Assembly: GCA_910585765.1 (NCBI GenBank)
Contig: CAJUES010000038.1
Location: forward strand, 1 to 35,317
Length of the DNA stretch: 35,317 bases
From: an uncultured Lachnospiraceae bacterium
GTDB taxonomy: Bacteria > Bacillota > Clostridia > Lachnospirales > Lachnospiraceae
Direction of reading: 5' to 3'
How positions within the stretch are numbered: the first letter of the stretch is position 1; the number at the start of each line of letters is the position of its first letter. A program made the translations under genes and the position numbers. Of this stretch, positions 1 to 6,655 are shown piece after piece. The notes beneath the pieces are model-generated. The model did no database searches. It saw only the letters and a list, made by a program, of their open reading frames with translations, and was not told where the DNA came from.

Positions 1-972
1 CTGTTTCTCTGCCTCTTCCGTCTGGTAATCATAAACATACACCGAAATCTGCCCTACCGGGGCAAAACCTGGTTCTCCATCTTCAGCACATACCATTATT
101 TTTCGTATCCGGTTATCCTCATTTACATATAAGTACTCCCATAACACTTCTCTGCTCATAAACAAGGAGCGATGATCTATTCTCTTCGCAATAATCTCTT
201 CCTTTTTAAGAATATAGTCTTCAAGTGTTTTCTCATTGTCTGTTTCTTTATCTGATTTCGTGTTATTGAAGTGTTCTTTCAAACTTTCAAGAATATTTTG
301 AACTTTCCAGTTCTCGTCTTCCTCTTTGTCTTTGTATAATTTAAAGAGAATCTCATCCAGCCATCTTTCTTTATTGCAGTCTATAAATTGGAACTTTCCT
401 TCTTTCTGCAATCCGACCAGGCAATAGAGATATGGCAGCCAATATTCATCCCCCTGAAATTTGTGTTCTCCCAGCAGTATGATGATATCTTCCTCTCCAT
501 TTCCATCCAGATCAGCAGCCTGCATATCATAAAATTCGCCACCCAGAGACCCAAGTTTGTTGTCTTTTTCCTCTTTAAACAGTACTTCACTGGTATTCTG
601 GTCATAATCTACCAAAATACCACTGTAAAAAATCCCCCATGTTGGATCTTTTGCCAGACGATCTCTATACTTTATCAGATACAACTCAAAATGATTCCCT
701 TTCGAATCCTGAAAAAGGCAGGTATCAATCAACTGAAAAGAATCCTCACCTTCACATTGATATTTCCCCACCAATTCTGTAAATATGGACTGCTTCACCA
801 TATCCTGCCATTCCGCAAGCTGGAAATAATCTTCCGCCATCTGTGATTCCCATTCGATCGACTGCTGTGATACTGCATCCTTCCCCTGAACAAGATCTGA
901 TTCTGCGGCGTTTCGAAAGATCCCTGTCACCAGAAACGCTATTAACACACTTCTTTGAAATAGATTTTTCAT
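1..972 (-). CDS. Secreted protein with an FG-GAP-like calcium loop, 3' end outside the window
   Basis: An open frame of 324 codons runs off the left edge, so the C-terminus is missing. It starts at an ATG preceded by AGGGAGG about ten bases upstream. Residues 1-24 form a basic start plus a hydrophobic stretch (LIAFLVTGIF), a likely signal peptide or lipoprotein-less anchor. Around residues 154-162 lies DLDGNGEED, an Asp-rich loop of the type seen in FG-GAP/VCBS calcium-binding repeats. The rest is charged and soluble, with Trp/Tyr-rich segments. I do not recognise a named family. It is the last visible gene of the 8511-to-1 operon and lies 40 bases after the PAAR-like/muramidase gene, so a cargo, immunity or accessory role is possible. 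That is inference from position only. Its base composition is AT-rich like its two upstream neighbours. Confidence 0.75.
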   Translation of the reverse strand, partial: MKNLFQRSVLIAFLVTGIFRNAAESDLVQGKDAVSQQSIEWESQMAEDYFQLAEWQDMVKQSIFTELVGKYQCEGEDSFQLIDTCLFQDSKGNHFELYLIKYRDRLAKDPTWGIFYSGILVDYDQNTSEVLFKEEKDNKLGSLGGEFYDMQAADLDGNGEEDIIILLGEHKFQGDEYWLPYLYCLVGLQKEGKFQFIDCNKERWLDEILFKLYKDKEEDENWKVQNILESLKEHFNNTKSDKETDNEKTLEDYILKKEEIIAKRIDHRSLFMSREVLWEYLYVNEDNRIRKIMVCAEDGEPGFAPVGQISVYVYDYQTEEAEKQ

Positions 973-1011
973 CACATATCAACCTCCCTGTCTGTTAATT
1001 CATAGCAACAC

Positions 1012-2397
1012 TCACCATACTTCCTTATCATATCTGTTTTCATAGTTATCTGCATTTTGTTTTGTATTATAACCTTCAAAGAATTCCCTTACCGTTCCTT
1101 GATCTAAACCTGTGTTTTTAATGTGTTTGATCATTGCTTCGATCTGAATCTCGTAACTATCCGACATCCTGTCATACATTTCTTCTACAGACGAAAAACC
1201 TGCCGTCTCATAATTAAACCCCATTAATTGACATAGCCCCATGCTGATTGATGAGTATGCAGCTTCCTCATCAATTGCCTTGGCATACTGCAGCGCTAAA
1301 TATTGCAAATCGCTGTCCCCTAATCCTCCCGTTGGATGCAGACTAACAAACTCGTCTCCATATTTAATCTGTTGTCCTCCACTTCCCCCAGTATTTATAA
1401 AATATTTATTTGCCTCATCCAATTTGCTGGAATCTATCTTCTCATAAAATATGTGTACTTCAAATCTTATCAGCATACGTCCGACATCATCAAATCCTGT
1501 ACCTTTTGACTCCACAGCAATAATTTTTCCTATATGATCTGTAGGCATCTGCAAATCATACTCATTTATAAGATCCGTAATTAATTGCCCATATCTTGCT
1601 TTTAATTCTACGATATCTAACGCTCCTCTATATGGATTCTCCCCATCCTGAGATTGACCTGACCATTTAATAGTTATGACTCCTCCCCTTGTACAGAGCA
1701 GTTTGGAGTATCTTGTCAGCCCTTCCCGTTTTCCATTGACTGTATCCCATTCCATCGTTTTATGATGTTCCTGTATCGGACAATACGTTGGCTCATCCAG
1801 AATTCTGCCTGCACCTGCCGCAGTGAAATTATCTTCATGAAGTCCCGCTAAATTCTCTACGCAAATAGGATTTGTCCATTCGATGACTGGTTTCATGAGA
1901 CAATAACATGTTCCGAATAATTTAGCTTTTTCTTTTCGAGTTTCTATATCCAATATATCTGACTCTCTTAGTATCTTACAATTTCCCGTACTAATTATAC
2001 TTGCCTCCTCCTCCAAACCGTTCTCCTCCTTATCGCGCAGGCAGATACTATCTGAAACTGTCGCAAATGCAAGGCCATTACTGGTCTGATTTGTTGCATG
2101 GACCGCAGATAATGTCCTTATTACTTCATCGCCTGCTTCATAAGTTTCCTCGTACCCTTCCTCATATTCACCCCCCGTCACTTCCTTACTAATTTCTGCC
2201 CCTGCTACACTCATTTTCAATTTTCCATTTTCATATTTTATTACAACAGGCTCTTCGCTCACGTGATCACAACGAATCACTGCCCCATCTACTGCATAAT
2301 TTTGATCATCACTAATAATTTCTGCCATGATCGCTGCTGTCATTTCTTTCACAGCCTCCACCAGATCCGCACTTACTTCATCAGGAATCTTACACAT
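1012..2397 (-). CDS. PAAR-like (DUF4280) protein fused to an N-acetylmuramidase domain; probable spike-borne effector
   Basis: 461 residues, ATG start with AGGAGG seven bases upstream. Residues about 36-243 match the layout of DUF4280, a PAAR-like domain that caps the spike of contractile injection systems: an early C in DGAVIRC, FGTCYC near 161, NP near 176, a PxxCP element near 203-207, and the closing C-T-R-GGVITI near 235-243. Residues about 285-450 match the N-acetylmuramidase family (DUF3380, PF11860): AVESKGTGF at 294-302 with Glu296 the likely catalytic acid, RFEVHIF, then SSISMGLCQLMGFNY and a final FFEGYN. Muramidases of this family cleave the glycan backbone of peptidoglycan. No signal peptide is visible, which suits loading onto a particle rather than Sec export. 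A phage-lysin origin of the domain is possible. Confidence 0.78.
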   Translation of the reverse strand: MCKIPDEVSADLVEAVKEMTAAIMAEIISDDQNYAVDGAVIRCDHVSEEPVVIKYENGKLKMSVAGAEISKEVTGGEYEEGYEETYEAGDEVIRTLSAVHATNQTSNGLAFATVSDSICLRDKEENGLEEEASIISTGNCKILRESDILDIETRKEKAKLFGTCYCLMKPVIEWTNPICVENLAGLHEDNFTAAGAGRILDEPTYCPIQEHHKTMEWDTVNGKREGLTRYSKLLCTRGGVITIKWSGQSQDGENPYRGALDIVELKARYGQLITDLINEYDLQMPTDHIGKIIAVESKGTGFDDVGRMLIRFEVHIFYEKIDSSKLDEANKYFINTGGSGGQQIKYGDEFVSLHPTGGLGDSDLQYLALQYAKAIDEEAAYSSISMGLCQLMGFNYETAGFSSVEEMYDRMSDSYEIQIEAMIKHIKNTGLDQGTVREFFEGYNTKQNADNYENRYDKEVW

Positions 2398-2422
2398 TCT
2401 CTGCCTCCTCCTTTCTCTCCCT

Positions 2423-2944
2423 TTATACCAGGAAGACTTCTTCTAATGTAATTCCCTCCACGCCTCTCCTTAATATACTTTCAACAAAGTCCAAGCGTCC
2501 TATCACATATGGGTGTGTATATCCTGCGATCCTGAATATAGGTTTCGCAGCAACCTTTTCTTCTTCCATTACAATTTGAACCAGTCCTGTGCCACCATGG
2601 TTTTTTATCGTTTGATCTGATAAACAATCCACCTCCTCTAAAAAGGGCATATGATATATAGCATTCACACCGCTTTCATACTCAAGCAGAAAAACAATTT
2701 TAAATATTGTTCCTGGCACATACATATCTATAACATTCGCAAAAACTCTACTTGTCAGCAAAAGCGGGCCTATAAGCAGATCGGGAAAAAATGCTTCCAT
2801 GGGAAGCTGCATGTCAACTACACATCCATCCGGTATTTTATAGGAATGCCGCCTGTCCGTATACCTGATATCAATTATCCTGTTTTTATTAATGGAATAG
2901 GGAATGTGATTTCCCTTATCTGTACCTAATAGAAAAAACTTCAT
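2423..2944 (-). CDS. Uncharacterised 173-residue protein of the injection-like locus
   Basis: An ATG preceded by a purine-rich GAGAGGGGGAG opens a 173-residue soluble protein without signal peptide or membrane segment. It is mixed alpha/beta in appearance, with a hydrophobic core around FFPDLLIGPLLL (residues about 52-63) and a conserved-looking tail (RLDFVESILRRGVEGITLEEV). I do not recognise the family with certainty; the overall look resembles Imm43/DUF1629-type proteins, but this is weak. It sits 15 bases downstream of the J-domain gene and 25 bases upstream of the PAAR-like/muramidase gene. It may therefore be an adaptor, chaperone or immunity partner of the effector. Like the effector, it is AT-richer than the structural genes upstream. 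Confidence 0.7.
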   Translation of the reverse strand: MKFFLLGTDKGNHIPYSINKNRIIDIRYTDRRHSYKIPDGCVVDMQLPMEAFFPDLLIGPLLLTSRVFANVIDMYVPGTIFKIVFLLEYESGVNAIYHMPFLEEVDCLSDQTIKNHGGTGLVQIVMEEEKVAAKPIFRIAGYTHPYVIGRLDFVESILRRGVEGITLEEVFLV

Positions 2945-2959
2945 GATTCGCTCCCCCTC

Positions 2960-3400
2960 TCACTTTATCTTCATAAACGCATCGAACATGTCTGTCACGT
3001 CCAGCGGATTTTTCCTGTTTTTGTCCGCGCCGTTTCCCGGAGCCTGTTTTCCGTTCTGCTGGTCAGCCTGAAATGAAAATCCGAAATAGCGCTCCATATC
3101 CCTTGTAAAATTTCCAAAGTTGACGCCCTGCGCGGCGCCTGCACTGCGTGCGGCTTTTTGTGCTTTGGGCTCTGTCCCCATCGTAGCAGACGCTTGTATC
3201 ATATTTGCATCATATTTCCTGCGTTTTGCGGGATCGCCCAATGTCTCATACGCCTCGACGATATCCTTGAACCTTGCCTCGGTTTCGGGGTTGTCTGGAT
3301 TTAAGTCGGGGTGGTATCTCTTTGCCAGCTTCCGGTACGCCTGTTTGATCTGGCTCTCGTCCGCCTGGTGCGGTACATTCAGTATTTTGTAATAATCCAT
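2960..3400 (-). CDS. J-domain (DnaJ-type) co-chaperone
   Basis: 146 residues. Residues 1-65 are a textbook J domain: DYYKILNVP, a basic helix II (IKQAYRKLAKRY), the HPD tripeptide at about residues 30-32, then FKDIVEAYETLGDPAKRRKYD. J domains stimulate the ATPase of Hsp70 (DnaK). The zinc-finger and substrate-binding regions of full DnaJ are absent. The rest (Ala/Gly/Gln-rich linker, then a short helix ending DMFDAFMKIK) probably selects the client. It lies between the second tube-like gene (83 bases upstream) and the 173-residue gene, so I infer a role in folding or assembling the particle or its cargo rather than general proteostasis. The ATG has GGAG eight bases upstream. Confidence 0.85.
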   Translation of the reverse strand: MDYYKILNVPHQADESQIKQAYRKLAKRYHPDLNPDNPETEARFKDIVEAYETLGDPAKRRKYDANMIQASATMGTEPKAQKAARSAGAAQGVNFGNFTRDMERYFGFSFQADQQNGKQAPGNGADKNRKNPLDVTDMFDAFMKIK

Positions 3401-3483
3401 ATATGTCTCCGATCATTTCTGAAAGAGCGTATCCAACAGATGTTGCATACGCTCCATGATATTCCAGACAGCTTTACTGCCGC

Positions 3484-3909
3484 TTACACGGCATATCCGC
3501 CCTCCACTGACACTGTGCTGATCTTGTCCTTCTTCTGCTTGATGACGAGGGTAAATGTGCCGATCCCCTCCTCATCGCCGTAGTCTTCCCTGTAATCCAC
3601 CACGAACGCATTGGGGAAGCAGTATTTCCGCTCCATGATGCCTGCCGCCACATACTCGGCTGTTACCTTCCTGTAACTGTCCGCCTTCTCCGCCGGCACC
3701 ACGGACCACAGCGCCATCTTTCTCGTGCTGTCAAAGGGATCTCCGCCGACTGCCGTCAGGATCTTGCCCTTCACGACCATCGTCGCTCCTACGTCCTTTG
3801 TCCTCGCGTTGGAATCCAGGGGGATATCTGTCGTCACCTTGACACTCTTGACACATTCCTTGGATATTTCAAATGTTTCCGGACCCTCGATCTTTACTGT
3901 AAATGCCAT
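3484..3909 (-). CDS. Tube-like (Hcp-like) protein, second paralogue
   Basis: 141 residues, ATG with AGAGGAGAAG upstream. It is clearly paralogous to the next gene upstream (4026-4454): both have an opening beta strand, a DSNAR element around residues 32-36, LWSVVPxEKADxYR in the middle, PNAFxxxY, and a closing GIGTFxLxxKQKKD followed by GGYA. The size, the all-beta look and the position directly after the sheath-like gene fit a contractile-system inner tube protein (Hcp or gp19 type). Related Clostridia proteins are often auto-annotated 'membrane-associated protease 1', but no membrane segment or protease motif is visible here. Duplicated tube genes are common in extracellular contractile injection loci. 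The call is inference from layout and fold impression, not from a residue-level match to Hcp. Confidence 0.6.
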   Translation of the reverse strand: MAFTVKIEGPETFEISKECVKSVKVTTDIPLDSNARTKDVGATMVVKGKILTAVGGDPFDSTRKMALWSVVPAEKADSYRKVTAEYVAAGIMERKYCFPNAFVVDYREDYGDEEGIGTFTLVIKQKKDKISTVSVEGGYAV

Positions 3910-3944
3910 TGCTCTTCTCCTCTCTTTTATACCTCAGAACCCCA

Positions 3945-3970
3945 GAAGAACGCTGCCCTGTGCGTTCTTC
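3945..3970 (-). other. Perfect 9-bp hairpin between the two tube-like genes
   Basis: GAAGAACGC at 3945-3953 and GCGTTCTTC at 3962-3970 form a perfect stem with an 8-base loop, 36 bases before the start of the second tube-like gene on the transcribed strand. No T run follows, so it is unlikely to be a simple terminator. It is more likely an mRNA stability or processing element. Confidence 0.6.
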
Positions 3971-3971
3971 C

Positions 3972-4031
3972 ATGTGAGATTTAGATTTTCTTAGGTATCG
4001 TCTTTTGATACCTTAGAAAATCTTCTCACAT
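3972..4031 (-). other. Long imperfect hairpin overlapping the stop codon of the first tube-like gene
   Basis: ATGTGAGA...AGATTTTCTTAGGTATC (from 3972) pairs with GATACCTTAGAAAATCT...TCTCACAT (to 4031) around a 7-base loop, giving more than 20 base pairs with small bulges. The TGA stop of the first tube-like gene (4026-4028) lies inside the stem. It stacks directly on the 3945-3970 hairpin. Such an element would protect the upstream mRNA end or reduce read-through, letting the first tube gene be made at a higher level than the genes after it. Confidence 0.65.
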
Positions 4032-4454
4032 TGCGTAACCGCCATCGATCTTCATTTTGTCGTTCTCGTCCTTCTTCTGCTTCACATGCAGGTAGAACGT
4101 GCCGACGCCTGTCTCGTCGTCCATCTCCTCGGAATACTCCATGATGAACGCATTGGGCACCTCGTACTTGCGCACGACCTGTCCTGCTGAGACGACCTCC
4201 ACCACCGCGCTGCGATAGCAGTCCGCTTTCTCCGAGGGCACCACGGACCACTTGGAGAGCTCCAGGGTCGCGTCGCTCCCCTCACCGCCCTGCTTGTAGA
4301 TCATCTTGCCCCAGATCTTCATGGAGATGCCGAAATCTGTCGCCCTCGCGTTAGAGTCCGCCGGCGACTCGGAGTCAAACACCACATTTTTGATGCTCTT
4401 CTCATCCAGTGCGATCTGATCTGATCCTCCTGTTACGTTTAATCTGAATCCCAT
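4026..4454 (-). CDS. Tube-like (Hcp-like) protein, first paralogue
   Basis: 142 residues; the ATG follows GGAGGAAAAGAA. It shares its whole length with the paralogue at 3484-3909 (DSNAR, LSKWSVVPSEKADCYR, PNAFIMEYSE, GVGTFYLHVKQKKDEN, closing GGYAM). In contractile systems the tube protein is the most abundant part and is made together with the sheath. Here the gene follows the sheath-like gene by 20 bases and is followed by two strong hairpins, which fits a high-dose product. The two paralogues differ mainly in the exposed-looking loops, so they may form different tube segments. I cannot prove the Hcp fold from sequence alone. Confidence 0.62.
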   Translation of the reverse strand: MGFRLNVTGGSDQIALDEKSIKNVVFDSESPADSNARATDFGISMKIWGKMIYKQGGEGSDATLELSKWSVVPSEKADCYRSAVVEVVSAGQVVRKYEVPNAFIMEYSEEMDDETGVGTFYLHVKQKKDENDKMKIDGGYAM

Positions 4455-4474
4455 TTCTTTTCCTCCTTCTTTTT

Positions 4475-6655
4475 TTACATTGCTCTATTGTTTGAATTGA
4501 AACGGTTAATCTCAATCTCGAGATTCTTTACATTGCCATTGAATGTGATGTTGAGGACACAGTAGCCGTTTGCCTCATCGATCTCATATTCAATGTCATC
4601 CCCCTCTCCGATCACCGCATTGACACAGCCCCGCTTTTCCTGCCATCTGCTCTTCTGGCTGGAGGGATTATTGGAGAAGAACTGTACGATGTTCTCCTGC
4701 TTGAAGTCGCCTGTCGCATGGCGCAGCATCCGCTCGATATAGGTCGTGACCTGTGTCTTGTAGATCGGCTCGTACACCTTCCCGTCGCTCATGAGGTTTC
4801 TGGCCTTGTACACCATGATGTTATGTACATTTTCCGTGCCCAGTATCGCGTTCTCCGAGGAGAACACGAAGCCGAAGCTGTGCCTGTTGATCTCATTCTT
4901 GATGGAGTTGGTAAACCCTGTGATCTCCTTTGCCATCACGGTGTGCACCCGCAGCGGGTGGTCGCCCGCCTCGATGTCAAACCGCACGCCAGGAAGCTCG
5001 GCATCGACGTTTCTCCTGAACATCTCCTTCAGGTACTCCGGACACTGGTATGCGGCGACGAGTCCGGCCGCGATATACGCCGCGCCGACGTACACGCCGT
5101 CGATCCAGAGCTTCATGATGTCCTCCTTCTCTTTTGACAGCTCCGCCATGTTGTTTTCATTCAACAGCATCCTGTTATCGAGGATCACGCCTGACTTTTC
5201 CTTCGGTATGATCGTAAAATTCGGGATGCAGGGGATCGCAAACTCGCTGTAAGCCTTTCCGATCAGGGAGCTGCAGCGGTCCTCGTACTTTTCGATCCCT
5301 TCCGTCGCCATATTGTTAAAGGTGGTCTTGTCCCCCGTCTCATAGCTGAAAAAGCACTGCACGGAATAATCCTTCAGGACATCGAGCAGGCGCACCAGCG
5401 CCTCGACGCTGTTCACCCCGGTCTTTTCCGTGTTCTCATTGCCCTGGAAACGCTGTCTGGTCAGCCTGATGTTCGAGTTCTGATCCAGCGACACCGACGG
5501 GACGACTCCGTACCAGATCGTGTTGTCAAAATCATTTTTGGCGTTTACCGTGTTCAGGAAAGCGATCAGTCTCGGCAGGTTGTTTGCTTTCACCAGCATG
5601 TCGTTGGATATGTTGGTGATGAACATGGACGGCTTCATGCCTTTGATGTTCGACGGGTACTGCTCAAAGAACGCCCACACGCCCAGGATCTTCTCGATCA
5701 GAGGCTTTACGACCTTGATAAAGTCGTCTTTCGCGGTCTTGTAGAATTCCAGATACGAGTTGTAGTTGCTGACCTCCTGCCGGATATCGATACTGCTGAC
5801 CATAGTGGATGCCAATGGGCAGTAGGTTCTCGTGACCAGCGCCTTGACATAGTCGCTGCTCTCCTCGTTCAGCGCCTCATAATCCTCCTCCAGCGCCGCG
5901 ATCAGCCCGGCATTTACATTGTCATCGACGACCATGAGCTCTGATGTCTCCGCCTTCGGCGCCTCCAATACCTTTAATTCCCCGTTCTCATCCATGCTGA
6001 GCACGCCGAGCGCAAGCGGTGTGTTGTCCTTCTTCTCCTCCGCCTCGCCCAGCAGGAGCCTTGTCTTGATATCCTCGATCGCAAGCGGCAGCATCGCGAG
6101 CACGTTGTTGTAATTGACGCTCGCCTCCTCGAACATGACATTGAGCTTGTCCGCCAGATCGAGCTTGTGCGGATCTCCGTCCTCCAGCTCCGCGTAGGTC
6201 TTGTACACATACTGCAGCTCCTTGCGGTTCTGCCTGATATCTTCCATGACCTTCTTGGGCGATATCATGTCTGTCAGCCTGTCAAACTGGAAATCCACGT
6301 TGATGATGCTCTGGGAGCGCTTTGCCTCCACCAGGGACATCAGCATCTTGAGAAAATCGTTCTGCCGGTTCAGGTGGATCGGCGTCAGCATCTCCTCCGG
6401 GATGGTCTCCGGTTTCTGCAGTGTGTACATGATCTTCTGGTTGTTCGCATTGAAGAAGGAATAGACCGTCGGGTCGAACTTGTCTATAAATTCGTCAAAA
6501 CTCCTCACAAGCAGCGCCTCGTTCATCTCCTTGATCTTCTCATCGCTGAGGCTGTCGATCCCCCGCACATCCCCGACGAGCGTCAGGATATCAGACTTCT
6601 CCGGGTTGATCTCCTCAAACAATAATGTCCTGTTGGTCTGTCTGATGATACTCAT
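4475..6655 (-). CDS. Large sheath-like protein of a divergent contractile system
   Basis: 726 residues, ATG with AGAGGAGGTAGAGA upstream. No signal peptide or membrane helix is visible. The N-terminal third is helical and acidic, and a Glu-rich linker follows (around 200-250). The last ~350 residues have the look of a phage-tail/TssC-type sheath domain: an extended strand WYGVVPSVSLDQN, a small-residue helix VYVGAAYIAAGLVAAYQCP, FVFSSENAILG, then YKARNLMSDG and PIYKTQVTTYIERMLRH, like the conserved 'R-x-L ... yIer' end of sheath proteins, and a final beta strand pair. It is followed directly by two tube-like genes, the usual sheath-tube order. The match is by pattern and context, not by a diagnostic motif. 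An unrelated large cytosolic scaffold remains possible. Confidence 0.55.
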   Translation of the reverse strand: MSIIRQTNRTLLFEEINPEKSDILTLVGDVRGIDSLSDEKIKEMNEALLVRSFDEFIDKFDPTVYSFFNANNQKIMYTLQKPETIPEEMLTPIHLNRQNDFLKMLMSLVEAKRSQSIINVDFQFDRLTDMISPKKVMEDIRQNRKELQYVYKTYAELEDGDPHKLDLADKLNVMFEEASVNYNNVLAMLPLAIEDIKTRLLLGEAEEKKDNTPLALGVLSMDENGELKVLEAPKAETSELMVVDDNVNAGLIAALEEDYEALNEESSDYVKALVTRTYCPLASTMVSSIDIRQEVSNYNSYLEFYKTAKDDFIKVVKPLIEKILGVWAFFEQYPSNIKGMKPSMFITNISNDMLVKANNLPRLIAFLNTVNAKNDFDNTIWYGVVPSVSLDQNSNIRLTRQRFQGNENTEKTGVNSVEALVRLLDVLKDYSVQCFFSYETGDKTTFNNMATEGIEKYEDRCSSLIGKAYSEFAIPCIPNFTIIPKEKSGVILDNRMLLNENNMAELSKEKEDIMKLWIDGVYVGAAYIAAGLVAAYQCPEYLKEMFRRNVDAELPGVRFDIEAGDHPLRVHTVMAKEITGFTNSIKNEINRHSFGFVFSSENAILGTENVHNIMVYKARNLMSDGKVYEPIYKTQVTTYIERMLRHATGDFKQENIVQFFSNNPSSQKSRWQEKRGCVNAVIGEGDDIEYEIDEANGYCVLNITFNGNVKNLEIEINRFNSNNRAM

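Noticed and set aside
3484..4454. 'Membrane-associated protease 1' as name for the two tube-like proteins
   Set aside because: No membrane segment and no protease motif are visible; the context fits tube proteins better.
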